A DNA stretch of 64,000 nt. It comes from Petrolisthes cinctipes. Taxonomy: Eukaryota; Arthropoda; Malacostraca; Decapoda; Porcellanidae. Every line of letters starts with the position of its first letter. Within the stretch, counting starts at the first letter, position 1. Positions 46,431 through 60,895 of the stretch are shown here, piece by piece. The stretch lies in the NCBI GenBank assembly GCA_033782935.1, contig JAWQEG010000369.1, positions 1,059,501-1,123,500 on the forward strand. Direction: 5' to 3'. A model generated the notes under the pieces. It had not been told where the DNA came from and made no database searches. It saw nothing but the letters and a program-made list of their open reading frames with translations. The position numbers were made by a program, and so were the translations under genes.

Positions 46431-49248
46431 GCATGTACAGATCGCTTCTGGGACCCTTAAATATCGAATTTTCGGGTGTTTTGGGACTGAATTTGAGATA
46501 TCGACTTTTTGGCACCTAAAAGATCGATTTTTAGCATGTTTTTAGTCTATATTTTGAAAATATTCTAGCATTGTACAGATTGCTTCTGGGACCCAAAAAT
46601 ATTGAATTTTCGGGTGTTTTGAGCCTGAATTTGAGATATAAACGGGTACAGAAGATACATGCACATATTGACTTTGGGCACCAAAAATATCGATTTTCAG
46701 CATGTTTTGGGCCTGATATTTGAAAATACTCCAACACGGAGTAGGCATGTACAGATAGCTTTTGGGACCCCTAAATATCGAATTTTCGGGTGTTTAGGGC
46801 CAGAATTTGAGATATGAACGGGTACAGAAGATGCATGCACATATCGACTTTTGGGCACCTAAAAGATCGATTTTCAGTATGTTTTTGGCCTGTATTTTGA
46901 AAATACTCTAACACGGAGTAGGCATGTACAGATACCTTCTGGGACCTCTAAATATCGAATTTTCGGGTGTTTTGGGACTGAATTTGAGATATCGATTTTT
47001 TGGCACCTAAAATATCGATTTTTAGCATGTTTTTAGCCTATATTTTGAAAATATTCTAGCACTGTGTAGGCATGTACAGATTGCTTCTGGGACCCCAAAA
47101 TATTGAATTTTCGGGTGTTTTGAGCCTGAATTTGAGATATAAACGGGTACAGAAGATACATGCACATATTGACTTTGGGCATCTAAAATATCGATTTTCA
47201 GCATGTTTTGGGCCTGTATATTCAAAAATACTCTAACACTGAGTAGGCATGTACAGATTGCTTCTGGGACCCCAAAATATTGAATTTTCGGGTGTTTTGA
47301 GCCTGAATTTGAGATATATACGGGTACTGAAGATGCATGCACATATCGACTTTTGTGCACCTAAAAGATCGATTTTCAGTATGTTTTGAGCATGTATTTT
47401 GAAAATACTCTAACACGGAGTAGGCATGTACAGATCGCTTCTGGGACCCCTAAATATCGAATTTTCGGGTGTTTTGGGACTGAATTTGAGATATCGACTT
47501 TTTGGCACCTAAAAGATCGATTTTTAGCATGTTTTTAGCCTATATTTTGAAAATATTCTAGCACTGAGTAGGCATGTACAGATTGCTTCTGGGACCCCTT
47601 AATATTGAATTTTCGGGTGTTTTGAGCCTGAATTTGAGATATAAACGGGTACAGAAGATACATGCACATATTGACTTTGGGCACCAAAAATATCAAATTT
47701 TAAGCATGTTTTGGGCCTGAATTTTGAAAATACTCTAACACGGAGTAGGCATGTACAAATACCTTCTGGGACCTCTAAATATCGAATTTTCGGGTGTTTT
47801 GGGACTGAATTTGAGATATCGATTTTTTGGCACCTAAAATGTCGTTTTTTAGCATGTTTTTAGCCTATATTTTGAAAATATTCTAGCACTGTGTAGGTAT
47901 GTACAGATTGCTTCTGGGACCCCAAAATATTGAATTTTCGGGTGTTTTGAGCCTGAATTTGAGATATAAACGGGTACAGAAGATAACTGCACATATTAAA
48001 ATAGACTTTGGGCACCAAAAATATCGATTTTCAGCATGTTTTGGGCCTGAATTTTGAAAATACTCTAACACGGAGTAGGCATGTACAGATCGCTTCTGGG
48101 ACCCCAAAATATCGAATTTTCGGGTGTTTTGAGCCTGAATTTGAGATATAAACGGGTACTGAAGATGCATGCACATATCGACTTTTGTGCACCTAAAAGA
48201 TCGATTTTCAGTATGTTTTGGGCCTGAATTTTGAAAATACTCTAACACGGAGTAGGCATGTACAGATCGCTTCTGGGACCCCTAAATATCGAATTTTCGG
48301 GTGTTTTGGGACTGAATTTGAGTTATCGACTTTTTGGCACCTAAAAGATCGATTTTTAGCATGTTTTTAGTCTATATTTTGAAAATATTCTAGCATTGTA
48401 CAGATTGCTTCTGGGACCCAAAAATATTGAATTTTCGGGTGTTTTGAGCCTGAATTTGAGATATAAACGGGTACAGAAGATACATGCACATATTGACTTT
48501 GGGCACCAAAAATATCGATTTTCAGCATGTTTTGGGCCTGAATTTTGAAAATACTCCAACACGTAGTAGGCATGTACAGATCGCTTTTGGGACCCCTAAA
48601 TATCGAATTTTCGGGTGTTTAGGGCCAGAATTTGAAATATGAACGGGTACAGAAGATGCATGCACATATCGACTTTTGGGCACCTAAAAGATCGATTTTC
48701 AGTATGTTTATGGCCTGTATTTTGAAAATACTCTAACACGGAGTAGGCATGTACAGATACCTTCTGGGACCTCTAAATATCGAATTTTCGGGTGTTTTGG
48801 GACTGAATTTGAGATATCGATTTTTTGGCACCTAAAATATCGATTTTTAGCATGTTTTTAGCCTATATTTTGAAAATATTCTAGCACTGTGTAGGCATGT
48901 ACAGATTGCTTCTGGGACCCCAAAATATTGAATTTTCGGGTGTTTTGAGCCTGAATTTGAGATATAAACGGGTACAGAAGATACATGCACATATTGACTT
49001 TGGGCATCTAAAATATCGATTTTCAGCATGTTTTGGGCCTGTATATTCAAAAATACTCTAACACTGAGTAGGCATGTACAGATTGCTTCTGGGACCCCAA
49101 AATATTGAATTTTCGGGTGTTTTGAGCCTGAATTTGAGATATAAACGGGTACTGAAGATGCATGCACATATCGACTTTTGTGCACCTAAAAGATCGATTT
49201 TCAGTATGTTTTGAGCATGTATTTTGAAAATACTCTTACACGGAGTAG
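46431..49248 (+). repeat. Array block 10: ~1,825-bp tandem supra-unit
   Basis: Unit starts: 46431 S2-del-L2b-L1; 46922 S1-L2a(177)-L3; 47424 S2-L2c; 47749 S1-L2b-L3; 48256 S2-del-L2b-L1; 48747 S1-L2a(177)-L3. The copies are 1,819 bp apart before, and 1,825 bp apart after, a private 6-bp insertion in the L2b near 48,000. Confidence 0.82.
47990..48005 (+). other. Private 6-bp insertion in an L2b monomer
   Basis: CACATATTAAAATAGACTTT replaces CACATATTGACTTT, adding AAAATA. The neighbouring GATAACTGCAC also departs from GATACATGCAC. I saw this insertion nowhere else in the window. Confidence 0.85.
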
Positions 49249-52200
49249 GCATGTACAGATCGCTTCTGGGACCCCTAAATATCGAATTTTCGGGTGTTTT
49301 GGGACTGAATTCGAGATATCGACTTTTTGGCACCTAAAAGATCGATTTTTAGCATGTTTTTAGCCTATATTTTGAAAATATTCTAGCACTGAGTAGGCAT
49401 GTACAGATTGCTTCTGGGACCCCAAAATATTGAATTTCCGGGTGTTTTGAGCCTGAATTTGAGATATAAACTGGTACAGAAGATACATGCACATATTGAC
49501 TTTGGGCACCAAAAATATCGATTTTAAGCATGTTTTGGGCCTGAATTTTGAAAATACTCTAACACGGAGTAGGCATGTACAGATTGCTTCTGGGACCCCA
49601 AAATATTGAATTTTCGGGTGTTTTGAGCCAGAATTTGAGATATAAACGGGTACTGAAGATGCATGGACATATCGACTTTTGTGCACCTAAAAGATCGATT
49701 TTCAGTATGTTTTGAGCATGTATTTTGAAAATACTCTAACACGGAGTAGGCATGTACAGATCGCTTCTGGGACCCCTAAATATAGAATTTTCGGGTGTTT
49801 TGGGACTGAATTTGAGATATCGATTTTTTGGCACCTAAAATGTCGATTTTTAGCATGTTTTTAGCCTATATTTTGAAAATATTCTACAACTGTGTAGGCA
49901 TGTACAGATTGCTTCTGGGACCCCAAAATATTGAATTTTCGGGTGTTTTGAGCCTGAATTTGAGATATAAACGGGTACAGAAGATACATGCACATATTGA
50001 CTTTGGGCATCTAAAATATCGATTTTCAGCATGTTTTGGGCCTGAATTTTGAAAATACTCTAACACGGAGTAGGCATGTACAGATCGCTTCTGGGACCCC
50101 AAAATATCGAATTTTCGGGTGTTTAGGGCCAGAATTTGAGATATAAACGGGTACAGAAGATGCATGCACATATCGACTTTTGGGCACCTAAAAGATCGAT
50201 TTTCAGTATGTTTTTGGCCTGTATTTTGAAAATACTCTAACACGGAGTAGGCATGTACAGATCGCTTCTGGGACCCCTAAATATCGAATTTTCGGGTGTT
50301 TTGGGACTGAATTTGAGATATCGATTTTTTGGCACCTAAAATGTCGTTTTTTAGCATGTTTTTTGCCTATATTTTGAAAATATTCTAGCACTGTGTAGGT
50401 ATGTACAGATTGCTTCTGGGACCCCAAAATATTGAATTTTCGGGTGTTTTGAGCCTGAATTTGAGATATAAACGGGTACAGAAGATACATGCACATATTG
50501 ACTTTGGGCACCAAAAATATCGATTTTCAGCATGTTTTGGGCCTGAATTTTGAAAATACTCTAACACGGAGTAGGCATGTATAGATCGCTTCTGGGACCC
50601 CAAAATATCGAATTTTCGGGTGTTTTGAGCCTGAATTTGAGATATAAACGGGTACTGAAAATGCATGCACATATCGACTTTTGTGCACCTAAAAGATCGA
50701 TTTTCAGTATGTTTTTGGCCTGTATTTTGAAAATACTCTAACACGGAGTAGGCATGTACAGATACCTTCTGGGACCTCTAAATATCGAATTTTCGGGTGT
50801 TTTGGGACTGAATTTGAGATATCGATTTTTTGGCACCTAAAATATCGATTTTTAGCATGTTTTTAGCCTATATTTTGAAAATATTCTAGCACTGTGTAGG
50901 CATGTACAGATTGCTTCTGGGACCCCAAAATATTAAATTTTCGGGTGTTTTGAGCCTGAATTTGAGATATAAACGGGTACAGAAGATACATGCACATATT
51001 GACTTTGGGCATCTAAAATATCGATTTTCAGCATGATTTGGGCCTGTATATTCAAAAATACTCTAACACTGAGTAGGCATGTACAGATTGCTTCTGGGAC
51101 CCCAAAATATTGAATTTTCGGGTGTTTTGAGCCTGAATTTGAGATATAAACGGGTACTGAAGATGCATGCACATATCGACTTTTGTGCACCTAAAAGATC
51201 GATTTTCAGTATGTTTTAAGCATGTATTTTGAAAATACTCTAACACGGAGTAGGCATGTACAGATCGCTTCTGGGACCCCTAAATATCGAATTTACGGGT
51301 GTTTTGGGACTGAATTTGAGATATCGACTTTTTGGCACCTAAAAGATCGATTTTTAGCATGTTTTTAGTCTATATTTTGAAAATATTCTAGCATTGTACA
51401 GATTGCTTCTGGGACCCAAAAATATTGAATTTTCGGGTGTTTTGAGCCTGAATTTGAGATATAAACGGGTACAGAAGATACATGCACATATTGACTTTGG
51501 GCACCAAAAATATCGATTTTCAGCATGTTTTGGGCCTGAATTTTGAAAATACTCCAACACGGAGTAGGCATGTACAGATCGCTTTTGGGACCCCTAAATA
51601 TCGAATTTTCGGGTGTTTAGGGCCAGAATTTGAGATATGAACGGGTACAGAAGATGCATGCACATATCGACTTTTGGGCACCTAAAAGATCGATTTTCAG
51701 TATGTTTTTAGCCTGTATTTTGAAAATACTCTAACACGGAGTAGGCATGTACAGATACCTTCTGGGACCTCTAAATATCGAATTTTCGGGTGTTTTGGGA
51801 CTGAATTTGAGATATCGATTTTTTGGCACCTAAAATATCGATTTTTAGCATGTTTTTAGCCTATATTTTGAAAATATTCTAGCACTGAGTAGGCATGTAC
51901 AGATTGCTTCTGGGACCCCAAAATATTGAATTTTCGGGTGTTTTGAGCCTGAATTTGAGATATAAACGGGTACAGAAGATACATGCACATATTGACTTTG
52001 GGCATCTAAAATATCGATTTTCAGCATGTTTTGGGCCTGTATATTCAAAAATACTCTAACACTGAGTAGGCATGTACAGATTGCTTCTGGGACCCCAAAA
52101 TATTGAATTTTCGGGTGTTTTGAGCCTGAATTTGAGATATAAACGGGTACTGAAGATGCATGCACATATCGACTTTTGTGCACCTAAAAGATCGATTTTC

Positions 52201-55200
52201 AGTATGTTTTGAGCATGTATTTTGAAAATACTCTAACACGGAGTAGGCATGTACAGATACCTTCTGGGACCCCTAAATATCGAATTTTCGGGTGTTTTGG
52301 GACTGAATTTGTGATATCGACTTTTTGGCACCTAAAAGATCGATTTTTAGCATGTTTTTAGCCTATATTTTGAAAATATTCTAGCACTGAGTAGGCATGT
52401 ACAGATTGCTTCCGGGACCCCAAAATATTGAATTTTCGGGTGTTTTGAGCCTGAATTTGAGATATAAACGGGTACAGAAGATACATGCACATATTGACTT
52501 TGGGCACCAAAAATATCGATTTTCAGCATGTTTTGGGCCTGAATTTTGAAAATACTCTAACACGGAGTAGGCATGTACAGATCGCTTCTGGGACCCCTAA
52601 ATATCGAATTTTCGGGTGTTTAGGGCCAGAATTTGAGATATAAACGGGTCCAGAAGATGCATGCACATATCGACTTTTGGGCACCTAAAAGATCGATTTT
52701 CAGTATGTTTTGAGCATGTATTTTGAAAATACTCTAACACGGAGTAGGCATGTACAGATACCTTCTGGGACCTCTAAATATCGAATTTTCGGGTGTTTTG
52801 GGACTGAATTTGAGATATCGATTTTTTGGTACCTAAAATGTCGATTTTTAGCATGTTTTTAGCCTATATTTTGAAAATATTCTACAACTGTGTAGGCATG
52901 TACAGATTGCTTCTGGGACCCCAAAATCTTGAATTTTCGGGTGTTTTGAGCCTGAATTTGAGATATAAACGGGTACAGAAGATACATGCACATATTGACT
53001 TTGGGCATCTAAAATATCGATTTTCAGCATGTTTTGGGCCTGAATTTTGAAAATACTCTAACACGGAGTAGGCATGTACAGATCGCTTCTGGGACCCCAA
53101 AATATCGAATTTTCGGGTGTTTAGGGCCAGAATTTGAGATATAAACGGGTACAGAAGATGCATGCACATATCGACTTTTGGGCACCTAAAAGATCGATTT
53201 TCAGTATGTTTTTGGCCTGTATTTTGAAAATACTCTAACACGGAGTAGGCATGTACAGATCGCTTCTGGGACCCATAAATATCGAATTTTCGGGTGTTTT
53301 AGGACTGAATTTGAGATATCGACTTTTTGGCACCTAAAAGATCGATTTTTAGCATGTTTTTAGCCTATATTTTGAAAATATTCTAGCACTGAGTAGGCAT
53401 GTACAGATTGCTTCTGGGACCCCTTAATATTGAATTTTCGGGTGTTTTTGAGCCTGAATTTGAGATATAAACGGGTACAGAAGATACATGCACATATTGA
53501 CTTTGGGCACCAAAAATATCAAATTTTAAGCATGTTTTGGGCCTGAATTTTGAAAATACTCTAACACGGAGTAGGCATGTACAGATACCTTCTGGGACCT
53601 CTAAATATCGAATTTTCGGGTGTTTTGGGACTGAATTTGAGATATCGATTTTTTGGCACCTAAAATGTCGTTTTTTAGCATGTTTTTAGCCTATATTTTG
53701 AAAATATTCTAGCACTGTGTAGGTATGTACAGATTGCTTCTGGGACCCCAAAATATTGAATTTTCGGGTGTTTTGAGCCTGAATTTGAGATATAAACGGG
53801 TACAGAAGATACATGCACATATTGACTTTGGGCACCAAAAATATCGATTTTCAGCATGTTTTGGGCCTGAATTTTGAAAATACTCTAACACGGAGTAGGC
53901 ATGTACAGATCGCTTCTGGGACCCCAAAATATCGAATTTTCGGGTGTTTTGAGCCTGAATTTGAGATATAAACGGGTACTGAAGATGCATGCACATATCG
54001 ACTTTTGTGCACCTAAAAGATCGATTTTCAGTATGTTTTCAGCATGTATTTTGAAAATACTCTAACACGGAGTAGGCATGTACAGATCGCTTCTGGGACC
54101 CCTAAATATCGAATTTTCGGGTGTTTTGGGACTGAATTTGAGATATCGACTTTTTGGCACCTAAAAGATCGATTTTTAGCATGTTTTTAGTCTATATTTT
54201 GAAAATATTCTAGCATTGTACAGATTGCTTCTGGGACCCAAAAATATTGAATTTTCGGGTGTTTTGAGCCTGAATTTGAGATATAAACGGGTACAGAAGA
54301 TACATGCACATATTGACTTTGGGCACCAAAAATATCGATTTTCTGCATGTTTTGGGCCTGTATTTTGAAAATACTCCAACACGGAGTAGGCATGTACAGA
54401 TCGCTTTTGGGACCCCTAAATATCGAATTTTCGGGTGTTTAGGGCCATAATTTGAGATATGAACGGGTACAGAAGATGCATGCACATATCGACTTTTGGG
54501 CACCTAAAAGATCGATTTTCAGTATGTTTATGGCCTGTATTTTGAAAATACTCTAACACGGAGTAGGCATGTACAGATACCATCTGGGACCTCTAAATAT
54601 CGAATTTTCGGGTGTTTTGGGACTGAATTTGAGATATCGATTTTTTGGCACCTAAAATATCGATTTTTAGCATGTTTTTAGCCTATATTTTGAAAATATT
54701 CTAGCACTGTGTAGGCATGTACAGATTGCTTCTGGGACCCCAAAATATTGAATTTTCGGGTGTTTTGAGCCTGAATTTGAGATATAAACGTGTACAGAAG
54801 ATACATGCACATATTGACTTTGGGCATCTAAAATATCGATTTTCAGCATGTTTTGGGCCTGTATATTCAAAAACACTCTAACACTGAGTAGGCATGTACA
54901 GATTGCTTCTGGGACACCAAAATATTGAATTTTCGGGTGTTTTGAGCCTGAATTTGAGATATAAACGGGTACTGAAGATGCATGCACATATCGACTTTTG
55001 TGCACCTAAATGATCGATTTTCAGTATGTTTTGAGCATGTATTTTGAAAATACTCTAACACGGAGTAGGCATGTACAGATCGCTTCTGGGACCCCTAAAT
55101 ATCGAATTTTCGGGTGTTTTGGGACTGAATTTGTGATATCGACTTTTTGGCACCTAAAAGATCGATTTTTAGCATGTTTTTAGCCTATATTTTGAAAATA

Positions 55201-58067
55201 TTCTAGCACTGAGTAGGCATGTACAGATTGCTTCTGGGACCCCAAAATCTTGAATTTTCGGGTGTTTTGAGCCTGAATTTGAGATATAAACGGGTACAGA
55301 AGATACATGCACATATTGACTTTGGGCATCTAAAATATCGATTTTCAGCATGTTTTGGGCCTGAATTTTGAAAATACTCTAACACGGAGTAGGCATGTAC
55401 AGATCGCTTCTGGGACCCCAAAATATCGAATTTTCGGGTGTTTAGGGTAAGAATTTGAGATATAAACGGGTACAGAAGATGCATGCACATATCGACTTTT
55501 GTGCACCTAAAAGATCGATTTTCAGTATGTTTTTGGCCTGTATTTTGAAAATACTCTAACACGGAGTAGGCATGTACAGATCGCTTCTGGGACCCCTAAA
55601 TATCGAATTTTCGGGTGTTTTGGGACTGAATTTGAGATATCGACTTTTTGGCACCTAAAAGATCGATTTTTAGCATGTTTTTAGCCTATATTTTGAAAAT
55701 ATTCTAGCACTGAGTAGGCATGTACAGATTGCTTCTGGGACCCCTTAATATTGAATTTTCGGGTGTTTTTGAGCCTGAATTTGAGATATAAACGGGTACA
55801 GAAGATACATGCACATATTGACTTTGGGCACCAAAAATATCAAATTTTAAGCATGTTTTGGGCCTGAATTTTGAAAATACTCTAACACGGAGTAGGCATG
55901 TACAGATACCTTCTGGGACCTCTAAATATCGAATTTTCGGGTATTTTGGGACTGAATTTGAGATATCGATTTTTTGGCACCTAAAATGTCGTTTTTTAGC
56001 ATGTTTTTAGCCTATATTTTGAAAATATTCTAGCACTGAGTAGGTATGTACAGATTGCTTCTGGGACCCCAAAATATTGAATTTTCGGGTGTTTTGAGCC
56101 TGAATTTGAGATATAAACGGGTACAGAAGATACATGCACATATTGACTTTGGGCACCAAAAATATCGATTTTCAGCATGTTTTGGGCCTGAATTTTGAAA
56201 ATACTCTAACACGGAGTAGGCATGTACAGATCGCTTCTGGGACCCCAAAATATCGAATTTTCGGGTGTTTTGAGCCTGAATTTGAGATATAAACGGGTAC
56301 TGAAGATGCATGCACATATCGACTTTTGTGCACCTAAAAGATCGATTTTCAGTATGTTTTCAGCATGTATTTTGAAATTACTCTAACACGGAGTAGGCAT
56401 GTACAGATCGCTTCTGGGACCCCTAAATATCGAATTTTCGGGTGTTTTGGGACTGAATTTGAGATATCGACTTTTTGGCACCTAAAAGATCGATTTTTAG
56501 CATGTTTTTAGTCTATATTTTGAAAATATTCTAGCATTGTACAGATTGCTTCTGGGACCCAAAAATATTGAATTTTCGGGTGTTTTGAGCCTGAATTTGA
56601 GATATAAACGGGTACAGAAGATACATGCACATATTGACTTTGGGCACCTAAAAGATCGATTTTCAGTATGTTTATGGCCTGTATTTTGAAAATACTCTAA
56701 CACGGAGTAGGCATGTACAGATTGCTTCTGGGACCCCAAAATATTGAATTTTCAGGTGCTTTGAGCCTGAATTTGAGATATAAACGGGTACAGAAGATAC
56801 ATGCACATATTGACTTTGGGCATCTAAAATATCGATTTTCAGCATGTTTTGGGCCTGTATATTCAAAAATACTCTAACACTGAGTAGGCATGTACAGATT
56901 GCTTCTGGGACCCCTAAATATCGAATTTTCGGGTGTTTAGGGTCAGAATTTGAGATATAAACGGGTCCAGAAGATGCATGCACATATCGACTTTTGGGCA
57001 CCTAAAAGATCGATTTTCAGTATGTTTTGAGCATGTATTTTGAAAATACTCTAACACGGAGTAGGCATGTACAGATACCTTCTGGGACCTCTAAATATCG
57101 AATTTTCGGGTGTTTTGGGACTGAATTTGAGATATCGATTTTTTGGCACCTAAAATATCGATTTTTAGCATGTTTTTAGCCTATATTTTGAAAATATTCT
57201 AGCACTGTGTAGGCATGTACAGATTGCTTCTGGGACCCCAAAATATTGAATTTTCAGGTGCTTTGAGCCTGAATTTGAGATATAAACGGGTACAGAAGAT
57301 ACATGCACATATTGACTTTGGGCATCTAAAATATCGATTTTCAGCATGTTTTGGGCCTGTATATTCAAAAATACTCTAACACTGAGTAGGCATGTACAGA
57401 TTGCTTCTGGGACCCCAAAATATTGAATTTTCGGGTGTTTTGAGCCTGAATTTGAGATATAAACGGGTACTGAAGATGCATGCACATATCGACTTTTGTG
57501 CACCTAAAAGATCGATTTTCAGTATGTTTTGAGCATGTATTTTGAAAATACTCTTACACGGAGTAGGCATGTACAGATCGCTTCTGGGACCCCTAAATAT
57601 CGAATTTTCGGGTGTTTTGGGACTGAATTTGAGATATCGACTTTTTGGCACCTAAAAGATCGATTTTTAGCATGTTTTTAGCCTATATTTTGAAAATATT
57701 CTAGCACTGAGTAGGCATGTACAGATTGCTTCTGGGACCCCAAAATATTGAATTTTCGGGTGTTTTGAGCCTGAATTTGAGATATAAACGGGTACAGAAG
57801 ATACATGCACATATTGACTTTGGGCACCAAAAATATCGATTTTAAGCATGTTTTGGGCCTGAATTTTGAAAATACTCTAACACGGAGTAGGCATGTACAG
57901 ATTGCTTCTGGGACCCCAAAATATTGAATTTTCGGGTGTTTTGAGCCTGAATTTGAGATATAAACGGGTACTGAAGATGCAAAGACATATCGACTTTTGT
58001 GCACCTAAAAGATCGATTTTCAGTATGTTTTGAGCATGTATTTTGAAAATACTCTAACACGGAGTAG
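49249..58067 (+). repeat. Array block 11: 2.3-3.0 kb supra-units of the regional family
   Basis: Unit starts: 49249 S2-L2b-L3; 49750 S-L2a-L1; 50251 S1-L2b-L3/L1; 50752 S1-L2a-L3; 51254 S2-del-L2b-L1; 51745 S1-L2a-L3; 52247 S2-L2b-L1/L3; 52748 S1-L2a-L1; 53249 S2-L2c; 53575 S1-L2b-L3; 54076 S2-del-L2b-L1; 54567 S1-L2a-L3; 55069 S2-L2a-L1; 55570 S2-L2c; 55896 S1-L2b-L3; 56397 S2-del-(L2b/L1 hybrid)-L2a-(L1/L3); 57065 S1-L2a-L3; 57567 S2-L2b-L3. The mark TATATTCAAAAATAC recurs near 43,089, 47,218, 49,042, 51,048, 52,040, 54,862, 56,859 and 57,360. Confidence 0.82.
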
Positions 58068-60395
58068 GCATGTACAGATCGCTTCTGGGACCCCTAAATA
58101 TCGAATTTTCGGGTGTTTTGGGACTGAATTTGAGATATCGACTTTTTGGCACCTAAAAGATCGATTTTTAGCATGTTTTTAGCCTATATTTTGAAAATAT
58201 TCTAGCACTGAGTAGGCATGTACAGATTGCTTCTGGGACCCCAAAATATTGAATTTTCGGGTGTTTTGAGCCTGAATTTGAGATATAAACGGGTACAGAA
58301 GATACATGCACATATTGACTTTGGGCACCAAAAATATCGATTTTCAGCATGTTTTGGGCCTGAATTTTGAAAATACTCTAACACGGAGTAGGCATGTACA
58401 GATCGCTTCTGGGACCCCTAAATATCGAATTTTCGGGTGTTTAGGGCCAGAATTTGAGATATAAACGGGTACAGAAGATGCATGCACATATCGACTTTTG
58501 GGCACCTAAAAATCGATTTTCAGTATGTTTTTGGCCTGTATTTTGAAAATACTCTAACACGGAGTAGGCATGTACAGATACCTTCTGGGACCTCTAAATA
58601 TCGAATTTTCGGGTGTTTTGGGACTGAATTTGAGATATCGACTTTTTGGCACCTAAAAGATCGATTTTTAGCATGTTTTTAGCCTATATTTTGAAAATAT
58701 TCTAGCACTGAGTAGGCATGTACAGATTGCTTCTGGGACCCCAAAATATTGAATTTTCGGGTGTTTTGAGCCTGAATTTGAGATATAAACGGGTACAGAA
58801 GATACATGCACATATTGACTTTGGGCACCAAAAATATCGATTTTCAGCATGTTTTGGGCCTGAATTTTGAAAATACTCTAACACGGAGTAGGCATGTACA
58901 GATCGCTTCTGGGACCCCAAAATATCGAATTTTCGGGTGTTTAGGGCCAGAATTTGAGATATAAACGGGTACAGAAGATGCATGCACATATCGACTTTTG
59001 GGCACCTAAAAGATCGATTTTCAGTATGTTTTGAGCATGTATTTTGAAAATACTCTAACACGGAGTAGGCATGTACAGATCGCTTTTGGGACCCCTAAAT
59101 ATCGAATTTTCGGGTGTTTTGGGACTGAATTTGAGATATCGACTTTTTGGCACCTAAAAGATCGATTTTTAGCATGTTTTTAGCCTATATTTAGGAAATA
59201 TTCTAGCACTGAGTAGGCATGTACAGATTGCTTCTGGGACCCCAAAATATTGAATTTTCGGGTGTTTTGAGCCTGAATTTGAGATATAAACGGGTACAGA
59301 AGATACATGCACATATTGACTTTGGGCACCAAAAATATCGATTTTCAGCATGTTTTGGGCCTGAATTTTGAAAATACTCTAACACTTAGTAGGCATGTAC
59401 AGATTGCTTCGGGGACCCCAAAATATTGAATTTTCGGGTGTTTTGAGCCTGAATTTGAGATATAAACGGGTACTGAAGATGCATGCACATATCGACTTTT
59501 GTGCACCTAAAAGATCGATTTTCAGTATGTTTTGAGCATGTATTTTGAAAATACTCTAACACGGAGTAGGCATGTACAGATCGCTTCTGGGACCCCTAAA
59601 TATCGAATTTTCGGGTGTTTTGGGACTGAATTTGAGATATCGACTTTTTGGCACCTAAAAGATCGATTTTTAGCATGTTTTTAGCCTATATTTTGAAAAT
59701 ATTCTAGCACTGAGTAGGCATGTACAGATTGCTTCTGGGACCCCAAAATATTAAATTTTCGGGTGTTTTGAGCCTGAATTTGAGATATAAACGGGTACAG
59801 AAGATACATGCACATATTGACTTTGGGCATCTAAAATATCGATTTTCTGCATGTTTTGGGCCTGTATTTTGAAAATTCTCTAACACTGAGTAGGCAAGTA
59901 CAGATTGCTTCTGGGACCCCAAAATATTGAATTTTCGGGTGTTTTGAGCCTGAATTTGAGATATAAACGGGTACTGAAGATGCATGCACATATCGACTTT
60001 TGTGCACCTAAAAGATCGATTTTCAGTATGTTTTGAGCATGTATTTTGAAAATACTCTAACACGGAGTAGGCATGTACAGATCGCTTCTGGGACCACTAA
60101 ATATCGAATTTTCGGGTGTTTTGGGACTGAATTTGAGATATCGACTTTTTGGCACCTAAAAGATCGATTTTTAGCATGTTTTTAGCCTATATTTTGAAAA
60201 TATTCTAGCACTGAGTAGGCATGTACAGATTGCTTTTAGGACCCCAAAATATTGAATTTTCGGGTGTTTTGAGCCAGAATTTGAGATATAAACGGGTACA
60301 GAAGATGCATGCACATATCGACTTTTGGGCAACTAAAAGATCGATTTTCAGTATGTTTTTGGCCTGTATTTTGAAAATACTCTAACACGGAGTAG

Positions 60396-60895
60396 GCATG
60401 TACAGATACCTTCTGGGACCTCTAAATATCGAATTTTCGGGTGTTTTGGGTCTGAATTTAAGATATCGATTTTTTGGCACCTAAAATGTCGATTTTTAGC
60501 ATGTTTTTAGCCTATATTTTGAAAATATTCTAGCACTGTGTAGGCATGTACAGATTGCTTCTGGGACCCCAAAATATTGAATTTTCGGGTGTTTTGAGCC
60601 TGAATTTGAGATATAAACGGGTACAGAAGATACATGCACATATTGACTTTGGGCATCTAAAATATCGATTTTCAGCATGTTTTGGGCCTGTATTTTGAAA
60701 ATACTCTAACACGGAGTAGGCATGTACAGATCGCTTCTGGGACCCCAAAATATCGAATTTTCGGGTGTTTAGGGCCAGAATTTGAGATATAAACGGGTAC
60801 AGAAGATACATGCACATATTGACTTTGGGCATCTAAAATATCGATTTTCAGCATGTTTTGGGCCTGTATTTTGAAAATACTCTAACACGGAGTAG
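60396..60895 (+). repeat. 500-bp unit with hybrid L1/L2a monomer, repeated at 60,896
   Basis: S1 carries GGGTCTGAATTTAAGATATCG both here and 500 bp downstream, a variant I saw nowhere else. The third monomer (60720-60895) starts as L1 (GTTTAGGGCCAG) and ends as L2a (GATACATGC, GGGCATCTAAAAT). That gives 148+176+176 = 500 bp. Confidence 0.82.

Noticed and set aside
48747..57565. TATATTCAAAAATAC variant as a new functional dyad
   Set aside because: It is an altered form of TGTATTTTGAAAATAC with weaker symmetry. Its spread is explained by copying of the supra-unit that contains it.
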